Assembly: GCA_027083895.1 (NCBI GenBank)
Contig: JALWMN010000244.1
Location: forward strand, 1-8,540
Source: Campylobacteraceae bacterium
Lineage (GTDB): Bacteria > Campylobacterota > Campylobacteria > Campylobacterales > Sulfurovaceae
Reading direction: 5' to 3'
Length of the DNA stretch: 8,540 nucleotides
The position numbers were made by a program, and so were the translations under genes. How positions within the stretch are numbered: the first letter of the stretch is position 1; the number at the start of each line of letters is the position of its first letter. Below the pieces are notes generated by a model. The model worked only from the letters and a program-made list of their open reading frames with translations. It had not been told where the DNA came from and ran no database searches. Positions 1 through 6,142 of this stretch are shown here, one piece after another.

Positions 1-2
1 TC

Positions 3-209
3 TCTATTGTTGGTATTGTTTTTCCAAAATCACTCTATTTTTTTGCACTAGTAGTCTGTTTAACGCTTCTCTATCAGCTTTGGCAAACGCAAAGTATGCA
101 GCCTAAAAGCAAAGAGTTTCGAGAACTCAAGAGAGCAAAGCAAAAAAGAGAGAAGAAAGAGTTGCGAAAACAAAGATTTATTGAAGATCAGATAGCCAAA
201 TATTGGTAA
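3..209 (+). CDS. C-terminal end of an unidentified membrane protein (5' truncated by window)
   Basis: The frame is open from the window edge to a TAA at 207-209 and gives 68 residues; the start lies outside. The first half is hydrophobic (about residues 8-26, containing YFFALVVCLTLLYQLW) and reads as one membrane-spanning helix. It is followed by a tail of about 35 residues dominated by Lys, Arg and Glu (for example RAKQKREKKELRKQR), ending in IAKYW. By the positive-inside rule this tail should be cytoplasmic. I do not recognise the family. A hydrophobic end after a G-I-x-x-P-x-x-L pattern is loosely like small DUF2304-type membrane proteins, but the basic tail does not fit well, so this is only a suggestion. 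A short GGCT/AGCC hairpin (217-232) follows the stop but lacks a T-run. The gene converges on the reverse-strand operon ending at 670. Confidence 0.6.
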   Translation, partial: SIVGIVFPKSLYFFALVVCLTLLYQLWQTQSMQPKSKEFRELKRAKQKREKKELRKQRFIEDQIAKYW

Positions 210-265
210 AATCTGGGGCTATAATAAAAGCCAAGAGGAAGTAGTAGAGAGATGCATAGAGCAGC

Positions 266-439
266 GAGCTTATACCAAATAAAAATAAAAACATACACTT
301 TTAAAAACAGATAAACCATAATCTTTCACAGATAAAAGTTTCGTATTAGCTCAGCTAGTACTTCAACTTTTATCTGCTAAATCTTATGGCTTCTTTGGTT
401 TTATTAAGTATACCTTTTGATTTTAATTTGGTATTATGG
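266..439. repeat. Long imperfect palindrome, MITE-like, in the intergenic region
   Basis: Two arms (about 266-341 and 364-439) are inverted copies of each other, roughly three-quarters identical by hand alignment with one indel. The outer ends are nearly perfect: ATACCAAATAAAAAT at 272-286 faces ATTTTAATTTGGTAT at 420-434 with 14 of 15 positions matching. The innermost arm parts are a perfect 12-base pair, CAGATAAAAGTT at 329-340 and AACTTTTATCTG at 365-376. The centre, 343-361, is itself palindromic (TAGCT-C-AGCTA flanked by GTA and TAC). RNA from either strand would fold into one long hairpin. Size (about 165 bases between outer ends), AT richness and terminal inverted repeats suit a non-autonomous miniature element. 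A structured RNA or an attenuating hairpin downstream of the first gene is also possible. No clear target-site duplication can be fixed, because the flanks (TTAT, TTAT) merge with the repeat ends. Confidence 0.6.
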
Positions 440-658
440 AAAAATCTATACGAAGTTGACAGCCTTACTCTTACCACAACTTATTTTACTAATCGAAGAG
501 TGTAATGCACAAAAACAAAAGGGTGCAAAGCCGAGGTTAATAGCCGTTTGCGAGCACTTATTGTACTGATGAAAGAGGAGCTCAAAAATAGTCAAGAGAA
601 TAAAAAAGAGAGTTTCGAGACGACTCTTGAGGTCATTGACTACCTTGTTAAAGAGTAG
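438..658 (+). pseudogene. Possible eroded small reading frame (unidentified)
   Basis: No intact convincing gene lies here, but two overlapping frames look like pieces of one small protein. The first is open from about 408 to a TGA at 567-569 and contains KLTALLLPQLILLIEECN. The second is open from 506 to a TAG at 656-658 and contains SRLRALIVLMKEELKN followed by a Glu/Lys-rich end, TLEVIDYLVKE. A one- or two-base slip in the A-rich run at 511-520 would join them into about 70 residues with a hydrophobic start and helical end. The second frame alone could start at ATG 569 (29 residues) or TTG 548, but neither has a good ribosome binding site; a GAGG at 533-536 sits before the TTG. I do not recognise a family. 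It could be noncoding DNA with chance open frames, or a leftover of whatever brought in the adjacent palindrome. Confidence 0.25.
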
Positions 659-669
659 CTATAACTACC

Positions 670-3261
670 CTATAGATTTTCGAAGAGACCTTTAAGCTCT
701 TTAGGAACTACTTTTTTGATCTCCTCTTGGAGCTTTTTATCTTGAAGCTCTTTTGGGATGATTTTTTTGAGAGTTTTATTTGCATCTTTCCCTAAAATAG
801 CTTTTTTGACAACACTCATAACCTTTTTTTTAACCTGTCCACTAAAGGAGAGGATAAGATGTGGATCATCAAGAGGCCCTCGGAGTTTAAATACATAATC
901 GAGCCCATTGATTTGTACAACAATACGGGCTTTAATTGTGTTTGCTTTGGTATCTATTGTACCGTTTTCTATGAGTATATGTACCTTTCTTGAGTAGCTA
1001 TTGAGATAAAAGGTGATAATATTATTATTTATATCTCCACGTAGTGTAGCACTATTAAAGACCTCTTTAGAGAGATCAAATCCAGCACTTGTCTTAAGAG
1101 TCTCCACAAGTGGGGAGTTAAGAAAACGTGCCTCATCGATAGTGATTTTATACTTTCCTTGCTTTGTTAGGGTATTATATCTCAGATTTGCAAGAGCAAT
1201 ACCATCAATAATCTGGTTATATTGGAGCATCTTAAGGAGTGAAACAACACTTATTCCGGCCGCATCTACCGTAAGGGAGTTGTTTTTAAGTATCATATTA
1301 ATTACACCACTAAGCTCTTTTGCAGTTGCTGTAACCAATAGGCTCTCTTTAGACTGTTTTATCTCACTCTCAACTCTAAAAGAGCCTTGCATCTTTATCT
1401 TTGTAAGAGGGTGCAATTTTGCTAAATCATCTATTGTAACGATAAATTTTGTAGAGAGTTTATCGACTGCATTATCGTAGTTAAAGTAGTCAAACTCAAA
1501 CTTTCCATAGCTTGTTAAGAGTTGCGGGCGAGTGAGGAGTTTTCCTCCTTTGATAACACCATTTTTAATAAGAAGCGAGTAGTTAAGTGGAGCAGTTAGT
1601 TCAATGCCACTTTCTTTTTTAAGTGTACGAAGATCAATACCCCCCTTTGATTTGATTGTAAAGAGACCATCTTGTGCTTTTGTGTCGGTTATACGGATTG
1701 AGCCACTAGCTATAGATTTAGTAAAGTAGTGTGGCATCTTAAACATATAAAGTAGCTTTACTAAAGAGATATTCGAAAAATCGCTCTTGATGCTATTTGG
1801 TAGATACTCTCCCTTTAGCACTCCCCCTAAAGAGTTCGTAGAGAATATAGCAGTAGTATTTTTACCTTGGCTTTGAAGTACTCCAGATACCTTTAATGGT
1901 CCTTGCATTGGGATTTTATTGATCGATTGAAGACCCGAGAGATCTTTGATATTGAGGCTAAATTTACTATCGATTGTACCACTAAGAAAAGCATAGCGGG
2001 TATCTTTTAATGTGGCATTTATAAAGTGCGATGTAATTGTAGTACTTTTTGCAAAGAGGGTAGCATCTTTAATTGATCCTTCGCTTTTAATACTATATTT
2101 ATAGCTTGGGAGGCTTACTCTTAAAAGATCTCTATTTAAAATACCCCTACTTGCTACTTTAAAGTGTCCATTTAGTTTTGAGTAATCAGCTAGATAGAGA
2201 GAGCCTGTAATAGTGCCTTGAGTAACAAACTTTGGCTGTTTTGTGCTTTTAAGAAGAGCAGCAATAGAGACATTTTGAAAATCTGCTCGAAGCCTCTTAT
2301 TATTAAGAGTGAACTTTGCAATACCACCAAAAGATTTTGTAGTTGCATTAAGTTGCACAATATTGTGCTTTGCATTGTAGTAGAGAGCACCATAGATATC
2401 TAAAGCACCCTCAAGTGGTATTTGAAGGAGCCAACCTAAACGAGCGAGATTCTCAATCTTGAGTCTATAGTAGCTTTTAAGTTGCAAAAAATTGAGTGTC
2501 GAGGTGAGTTTTTCTATCTTTATCTTTGCAGTAGTGGTATCGATTGTTCCCTTTCCAACAATATATTTACCCGCAACTGCTGTATTGAGTTTAGCACGAA
2601 ACTTCTCATCTTGAGGGATTTGAATATGGTAGAGTTTGGCAATAAGCCTCTGGTTTAAAATACCATCTTTTACCTCAATATATGCTTTTCCGCGAGGATT
2701 TTTTGTATCGAGACTTGGGAGCTTTGCATTGATAAAAAGAAGTCCATTTGCAAGTGGTTCTATACCTGCAAAGGCAAATATTTTAGCAATTTCAGCACTA
2801 TTTAAAGAGATATTGATCGATTGCGGGTTCCCCTCTTTTATAATAAACTTATATGCTACATCAGATTCAAAGGCTTGTCCCTTACCATTAACACCAAAAT
2901 TTTTTGGTCTACCGACTGCTTGACCTTGGAGATTTAGATTCATAAGAATGTCACGCTTATTGACAACAACATTTTTAGCAAAGAGATGGTAATTAAGATC
3001 AAAACTCTCTTTGAAGTAGTTAATTTCACCATCTGCTTCTGCTTGAATCCCATTGCTAGCAACTGCTTCAAGCTTAATTGTATTGAGTTTACTATCGAGT
3101 TTGGTAACTTTTATTTTTGGATTGGAGATCTTTTTTTCGATATATCTATTTAGCAGAGGTTTAATAAAGGTATTACTCCCAAAGGGGGTAAAGAGTACTA
3201 CAACAATGACTACTATAAGTAGTAGAAGAATAGAGGGAATTGTATAGAGTAGTCGCTTCAT
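670..3261 (-). CDS. AsmA-like, repeat-built, membrane-anchored envelope protein
   Basis: This 863-residue protein has an N-terminal membrane anchor (about residues 5-26, rich in Leu, Ile and Val) and no lipobox, so the rest should lie in the periplasm. The body is predicted beta-rich with short amphipathic strands. It ends in a segment with the G-P-L-D-D-P-H-L motif (795-802), typical of the C-terminal part of AsmA-family proteins. The family includes large envelope proteins implicated in outer-membrane assembly and phospholipid transport between membranes; a similar role here is inferred. Related modules of about 170 residues recur at about 91, 266, 435 and 606. The last 55 residues form a Lys-rich helical tail with IIPKEL and VVPKEL about 17 residues apart. 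The ATG overlaps the upstream gene's stop by 4 bases (ATGA), so translation is probably coupled. The frame is intact. I cannot say whether this is an orthologue of a named AsmA, YhdP or TamB protein. Confidence 0.8.
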   Translation of the reverse strand: MKRLLYTIPSILLLLIVVIVVVLFTPFGSNTFIKPLLNRYIEKKISNPKIKVTKLDSKLNTIKLEAVASNGIQAEADGEINYFKESFDLNYHLFAKNVVVNKRDILMNLNLQGQAVGRPKNFGVNGKGQAFESDVAYKFIIKEGNPQSINISLNSAEIAKIFAFAGIEPLANGLLFINAKLPSLDTKNPRGKAYIEVKDGILNQRLIAKLYHIQIPQDEKFRAKLNTAVAGKYIVGKGTIDTTTAKIKIEKLTSTLNFLQLKSYYRLKIENLARLGWLLQIPLEGALDIYGALYYNAKHNIVQLNATTKSFGGIAKFTLNNKRLRADFQNVSIAALLKSTKQPKFVTQGTITGSLYLADYSKLNGHFKVASRGILNRDLLRVSLPSYKYSIKSEGSIKDATLFAKSTTITSHFINATLKDTRYAFLSGTIDSKFSLNIKDLSGLQSINKIPMQGPLKVSGVLQSQGKNTTAIFSTNSLGGVLKGEYLPNSIKSDFSNISLVKLLYMFKMPHYFTKSIASGSIRITDTKAQDGLFTIKSKGGIDLRTLKKESGIELTAPLNYSLLIKNGVIKGGKLLTRPQLLTSYGKFEFDYFNYDNAVDKLSTKFIVTIDDLAKLHPLTKIKMQGSFRVESEIKQSKESLLVTATAKELSGVINMILKNNSLTVDAAGISVVSLLKMLQYNQIIDGIALANLRYNTLTKQGKYKITIDEARFLNSPLVETLKTSAGFDLSKEVFNSATLRGDINNNIITFYLNSYSRKVHILIENGTIDTKANTIKARIVVQINGLDYVFKLRGPLDDPHLILSFSGQVKKKVMSVVKKAILGKDANKTLKKIIPKELQDKKLQEEIKKVVPKELKGLFENL
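1090..2991 (-). repeat. Internal modules (~170 residues) in the AsmA-like protein
   Basis: Four copies are visible in the protein: about residues 91-265, 266-434, 435-605 and 606-724 (the last lacks its end or merges into the C-terminal segment). Shared landmarks in the last three are an entry strand ending in N-L/D-L (IENLARL, IKDLSGL, IDDLAKL), then I-P/K-x-x-G (IPLEG, IPMQG, IKMQG). Next comes a V/I-S-x-x-x-L-L-K/Y helix (VSIAALLK, ISLVKLLY, ISVVSLLK) and then a G-rich strand pair ending near L-N or D-L. The first copy keeps the helix (AEIAKIFAF) and the GILNQRL segment, which matches GILNRDL in the second. The copies are diverged, so the duplication is old and shows in protein rather than DNA. 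Confidence 0.65.
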
Positions 3262-3590
3262 CTCGTATCACTTTTTTCTGAAATTATAGCATCAAAGAGA
3301 TAATTTTGGCCATACTCTTCGATAAAGCTTTTTAGTTCAATAAAAAGGGTATCGTTACTCTCGATTAGCTTGGAGAATTTTAGATAAGTTTCCCAAACCT
3401 TAAGTGCTCTCTCTAGGCGACCTCGCTTTTTAAGCTCAAATGCAACTGCTGCATTGATAAACCCTTTTACTATTAAAACCTCTCTACTTTTTGTTTTGCG
3501 TCTTGGAAACCAATACTCCTCTAAAGCCTCATGTGCCTTAAAGAACTCTTTTTTAAGGATAAAGTCTTTGTACTCTTTAGCTAAAATCAT
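3258..3590 (-). CDS. DUF309 family protein
   Basis: This is a small 110-residue, mostly helical, soluble protein. The signature near the start, F-x-x-A-H-E-A-L-E-E-Y-W (residues 17-27), matches the H-[DE]-x-L-E-x-x-W motif of the DUF309 family. It is followed by the second family segment, K-G-F-I-N-A-A-V-A (42-50). The length is usual for the family, whose biochemical role I do not know; the conserved His and Glu residues suggest a metal or small-ligand site, which is speculation. The ATG at 3588-3590 is preceded by GGAGAG, a good ribosome binding site lying inside the end of the methyltransferase gene. The gene overlaps that upstream gene by 14 bases and the downstream AsmA-like gene by 4 bases, so all three are probably one transcript. 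Confidence 0.85.
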   Translation of the reverse strand: MILAKEYKDFILKKEFFKAHEALEEYWFPRRKTKSREVLIVKGFINAAVAFELKKRGRLERALKVWETYLKFSKLIESNDTLFIELKSFIEEYGQNYLFDAIISEKSDTR

Positions 3591-4287
3591 AACTCTCTCC
3601 TATAAAGAGTGCTGTCTCAAATTCAAGATAGTTGTATGGGTACTCTCTTAGGACCTTTTTGAGTGCTCTATATGGGAGCATCAGTTTACCACTTACACCA
3701 CTCTTTTGGATATAGCGTAACATCTCGAGTGTAGATGAAAATGGGAGTTTGAAGGAGAATTTTTCAACTCTTTTTGCTTGGTAGCTTTGTAAAAAAGCAG
3801 CTTCTAGTGTGGCATAAGAGTGGATTGGCGAGTTTGCACCAGCTATTTTATGGATTGTTTTAAAAGTACCTGAGCTAAAGAGAAAAAAGGCACCAAAGGG
3901 GGCAGTTTTTGCTGCTTGGGCAAAGGTAAACTTAATATCTTTAGCCCACTGTAGAGCCGATGCAGAAAGGAGAGTATTGGCATTAAGGCTTTGGAGTTTT
4001 ATAAATGTCTCTTTACTATTAAAGTCACCTTGAAAAAGCTTAATATTTTTACCTTTTGGATGGAGTGAGAGCATCGATTCAGAAAAATCGACACCATAAA
4101 ATTTTTCGAAATGAAAGGAGTTTTGCTGTAGGAGCTTAAAGACTCTCCCATTGCCACACCCTAAATCGATAACACTTCCTAGTGATTTTGGGAGTGCATC
4201 TACAAGGAGTTGAGCCCCTTTTTGCTGGATGATACTACGCTCTTGATACTGCTTTGCATATCTATTAAACTGCTCTTTTACCTGCAT
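3577..4287 (-). CDS. bioC: BioC-like SAM-dependent methyltransferase (probable malonyl-ACP O-methyltransferase)
   Basis: This is a class I SAM methyltransferase of 236 residues. It opens with QFNRYAKQYQERS, close to the F-x-x-x-A-x-x-Y start of BioC proteins. The SAM-binding motif I, VIDLGCGNGRVF, follows at residues 39-50, with the acidic motif II (GVDFS) near 65-69. SASALQWAKD (108-117) matches the S-N-L-A-L-Q-W motif that marks BioC among methyltransferases. BioC methylates the free carboxyl of malonyl-ACP so that the fatty-acid machinery can build pimeloyl-ACP for biotin. An upstream TTG at 4327-4329 would add 14 residues, but it sits inside the reverse-strand -10 box and has no ribosome binding site. 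I therefore chose ATG 4285-4287, preceded by an AGAGAG stretch and starting where the family usually does. No other biotin gene is in the window, so another small-acid methyltransferase activity remains possible. Confidence 0.75.
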   Translation of the reverse strand: MQVKEQFNRYAKQYQERSIIQQKGAQLLVDALPKSLGSVIDLGCGNGRVFKLLQQNSFHFEKFYGVDFSESMLSLHPKGKNIKLFQGDFNSKETFIKLQSLNANTLLSASALQWAKDIKFTFAQAAKTAPFGAFFLFSSGTFKTIHKIAGANSPIHSYATLEAAFLQSYQAKRVEKFSFKLPFSSTLEMLRYIQKSGVSGKLMLPYRALKKVLREYPYNYLEFETALFIGESYDFS

Positions 4288-4315
4288 GAATTTACTCTCT
4301 TGAAGCTTTTTTAGG

Positions 4316-4321
4316 TATAAT
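4316..4321 (+). promoter_or_regulatory. -10 box of the secG promoter
   Basis: A perfect TATAAT is preceded by a T-rich stretch (CTTTTTTAGG) and no obvious -35, as is usual for the housekeeping sigma factor in Campylobacterota. A start near 4328 would give a leader of about 34 bases before secG. The secG ribosome binding site is AGAGGA at about 4350-4355. Confidence 0.65.
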
Positions 4322-4328
4322 TTCGCCA

Positions 4329-4334
4329 ATTATA
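4329..4334 (-). promoter_or_regulatory. -10 box of the reverse-strand bioC-like operon promoter
   Basis: ATTATA on the forward strand is a perfect TATAAT on the reverse strand. A start near 4322 gives a leader of about 35 bases before ATG 4287. The box lies only 7 bases from the forward secG -10, so the two promoters point across each other and polymerase could hardly occupy both at once. Confidence 0.55.
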
Positions 4335-4361
4335 TAGATTTATACTTAAAGAGGATTTTTT

Positions 4362-4724
4362 ATGGCATCTACACTGTTTGTGATACAGATTATTTTAGCG
4401 ATCTTAATTACGATTGTAGTCTTAATGCAAAAGAGTTCAAGTATTGGTCTTGGAGCCTATAGTGGGAGCAATGAGTCGCTCTTTGGGGCAAAGGGCCCAG
4501 CAGGCTTTTTAACAAAGCTTACCTTTACACTTGCACTCCTTTTTGTAATAAACACTTTGGCACTTGGGTATATCTACTCTAAAGAGAGTCAATCGAGTGT
4601 AATCGATACACTTAAGAAAAAAGAGTTGAATAAGAGTGTAGCAAAACCAATAGCTATACCTCAATCTCCAGTAAAAACTGCTCCAGAAGCACCAAAGAAG
4701 AGTGAGGGAAATAGTTCAAAATAG
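4362..4724 (+). CDS. secG: Preprotein translocase subunit SecG
   Basis: SecG is the small auxiliary subunit of the SecYEG channel in the inner membrane and helps SecA-driven export. This 120-residue protein has two membrane helices (about residues 4-22 and 52-72). They are joined by the family loop LMQKSSSIGLGAYSG, then SLFGAKG and FLTKLT, matching the L-x-Q-x-x-x-x-x-G and F-G-x-x-G signatures. After the second helix is a tail of about 48 residues rich in Lys, Pro, Ser and Ala (KTAPEAPKKSEG), a low-complexity extension also common in SecG proteins of this phylum. The ATG follows AGAGGA at good spacing. It starts the secG-frr-pyrE group, and its promoter opposes that of the bioC-like operon. 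I am confident in this call. Confidence 0.95.
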   Translation: MASTLFVIQIILAILITIVVLMQKSSSIGLGAYSGSNESLFGAKGPAGFLTKLTFTLALLFVINTLALGYIYSKESQSSVIDTLKKKELNKSVAKPIAIPQSPVKTAPEAPKKSEGNSSK

Positions 4725-4809
4725 AACTTTTCCTACTCTCTTGAATATCTTACTAAAATAGGTTGCATTTATCTTCTTTCAATTAACGCAAAATTTACAA
4801 AAATCAAGC

Positions 4810-4815
4810 TACAAT
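4810..4815 (+). promoter_or_regulatory. Candidate -10 box upstream of frr
   Basis: TACAAT lies in the 121-base gap between secG and frr, after an AT-rich stretch with no clear -35. Transcription would start near 4821, about 25 bases before the chosen frr ATG. Frr and pyrE could then be transcribed without secG. I see no convincing terminator after secG, so read-through is also likely. Confidence 0.4.
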
Positions 4816-4832
4816 AATGGAAATTTTTTCAT

Positions 4833-4838
4833 GAAGGA
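4833..4838 (+). promoter_or_regulatory. Ribosome binding site that fixes the frr start
   Basis: GAAGGA stands 7 bases before ATG 4846. The alternative ATG at 4831, which would add five residues (MKDKE), overlaps this site and has only a weak TGGA upstream. The site therefore favours the downstream start. Confidence 0.7.
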
Positions 4839-4845
4839 TAAAGAG

Positions 4846-5403
4846 ATGCTAGAAGAGATCTTTAGTGAAACAGCTGATCATATGCAAAAGAGTATTGAAG
4901 CGATGAAGAAGAAGTTTTTAACACTTCGAACAGGAAAGGTAACAACTGCAGTAGTTGATGCTATTAAAGTCGATTACTATGGAACACCAACACCACTCAA
5001 TCAGGTAGGGAGTGTAACGGCACTTGATGCAACCACAATTGCAATTTCACCATGGGAGAAGAGTTTACTTCCAGAGATTGAAAAGGCGATCTTGCAAGCA
5101 AATATTGGGGTGACTCCAAATAATGATGGTGACTTTATTAAGCTCTTCTTCCCACCAATGACAAGTGAACAAAGAGAGCAGATTGTAAAGCAGGCAAAGG
5201 CGATGGCTGAAGAGGCAAAAGTTGCAGTAAGAAATGTTCGCAAAGATGCAAATAATAAGATTAAACGCCTTGAGAAAGAGAAAGAGATTAGCGAAGATGA
5301 GTCAAAGAGAGCTCAAGAGAAGATTCAAAAGCTAACCGATGAGCATATTGCAAAGATTGATGAGGCTCTTAAATCTAAAGAAGCAGATATATTAAAAGTG
5401 TAA
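4846..5403 (+). CDS. frr: Ribosome recycling factor
   Basis: RRF works with EF-G after termination to split the ribosome and free mRNA and tRNA. From ATG 4846 the protein is 185 residues, the same length as the Escherichia coli protein. Family landmarks are LRTGK (27-31), [11 protein letters not shown] (43-53), the [15 protein letters not shown] segment, [10 protein letters not shown] (101-110), [11 protein letters not shown] (126-136) with the conserved arginine at 132, and KEKEISEDE (144-152). The N- and C-terminal parts form the three-helix bundle and the middle the beta domain. The frame is also open from an ATG at 4831, rejected because the GAAGGA ribosome binding site serves 4846. PyrE starts 2 bases after its stop, so the two are probably co-translated. 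Confidence 0.96.
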   Translation: MLEEIFSETADHMQKSIEAMKKKFLTLRTGKVTTAVVDAIKVDYYGTPTPLNQVGSVTALDATTIAISPWEKSLLPEIEKAILQANIGVTPNNDGDFIKLFFPPMTSEQREQIVKQAKAMAEEAKVAVRNVRKDANNKIKRLEKEKEISEDESKRAQEKIQKLTDEHIAKIDEALKSKEADILKV

Positions 5404-5405
5404 CG

Positions 5406-6014
5406 ATGGATATAGAAGCAATCTATAAAGAGTCGGGTGCACTCTTAAGTGGTCACTTTATCTTAAGTAGTGGGAAGCACTCACCAAACTATCTACAGAG
5501 TGCAAAGGTGCTCGAAGATCCAAAGAGAGCCATGCTTTTAGCAGATGCATTGGCTAAAATTATTAGAGAGGCTGGCATAGAGGTAGAGACTGTATGTGCC
5601 CCTGCTCTTGGTGGAGTAATCGCTGGTTATGAGCTTGCAAGAGCCTTAGATGTTCGTTCTATCTTTGTAGAGCGAAAGGGTGGAGTTATGGAGCTTCGTA
5701 GAGGCTTTGAAGTAGCACAAGGTGAGAGAGTCTTAATCTGTGAAGATATTATTACAACGGGAGGCTCAGCACTTGAGGCTGCAGAGATTATCGAATCTCT
5801 AGGAGCAGAAGTAGTTGCTTTTGCAGCACTTGCTAATAGAGGTTTTTGTAGTCGTTATGGTATAGAAAAAGAGCCAAAGTTAGAGTGCAAACTTCCAAAA
5901 AATAAACCTCTCTTTGCATTAGCAGATTTTGAGTTTGAGATCTATGATCCAAACAATTGTCCACTCTGTAAAGAGGGTAGCAAAGCAATTAAGCCAGGCA
6001 GCAGGGGGAATTGA
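5406..6014 (+). CDS. pyrE: Orotate phosphoribosyltransferase
   Basis: PyrE joins orotate to PRPP to make OMP in de novo pyrimidine synthesis. It is a cytoplasmic dimer. The 202-residue protein carries the PRPP-binding motif [14 protein letters not shown] (109-122), the flexible catalytic-loop region [12 protein letters not shown] (89-100) and an early substrate segment, [12 protein letters not shown] (20-31). Near the end, residues 181-189 (DPNNCPLCK) hold a CPLC cysteine pair followed by a basic end. The length matches PyrE of Helicobacter relatives (about 200 residues). There is no separate ribosome binding site in the 2-base gap after frr, so translation probably depends on ribosomes finishing frr. 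No clear intrinsic terminator follows the stop; the next 128 bases are AT-rich and lead to the lipoprotein gene. Confidence 0.95.
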   Translation: MDIEAIYKESGALLSGHFILSSGKHSPNYLQSAKVLEDPKRAMLLADALAKIIREAGIEVETVCAPALGGVIAGYELARALDVRSIFVERKGGVMELRRGFEVAQGERVLICEDIITTGGSALEAAEIIESLGAEVVAFAALANRGFCSRYGIEKEPKLECKLPKNKPLFALADFEFEIYDPNNCPLCKEGSKAIKPGSRGN

Positions 6015-6105
6015 CTTCTCATTTAATTGACATAATTTTACAATACCTTAGACATATATTTACATAATATATCCATTTATTCTTCTTAAATTTTATCTCT
6101 TTTGG

Positions 6106-6112
6106 TTATACT
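6106..6112 (+). promoter_or_regulatory. Candidate -10 region for the CAP lipoprotein gene
   Basis: TTATACT follows a TGG, an extended -10 style arrangement. A start near 6119 would leave a leader of about 24 bases containing the strong ribosome binding site AAGGAG (6131-6136). A better-looking TATAAT at 6124-6129 is too close, since its start point would fall inside that site. Confidence 0.35.
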
Positions 6113-6142
6113 TCTAGTAAGAATATAATCAAGGAGATAGTT

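Noticed and set aside
343..361. TTAGCTCAGCTAGTA in the palindrome centre resembles the D-arm of a tRNA gene
   Set aside because: The D-stem cannot close (CTTC follows instead of GAGC), and there is no anticodon arm, T-loop consensus or acceptor pairing. It is explained by the local palindrome.
505..540. ATG frame at 505 giving a peptide of 11 residues
   Set aside because: Too short, no ribosome binding site, and in a different frame from both of the more protein-like pieces.
655..668. Small inverted repeat GTAG/CTAC between the convergent ends near 660, as a terminator
   Set aside because: Only four paired bases and no proper T-run on either side; too weak to call.
1013..1480. Forward-strand open frame of 155 residues inside the AsmA-like gene
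   Set aside because: It is antisense to a strongly supported coding region, has no ribosome binding site and looks like a mirror of the real frame. The same applies to shorter forward frames at 2218, 2636 and 3053.
6009..6031. Direct repeat AATTGAC at 6009-6015 and 6025-6031 after pyrE
   Set aside because: Seven AT-rich bases twice with 16-base spacing could arise by chance, and one copy overlaps the pyrE stop. No regulator binding site is recognisable.
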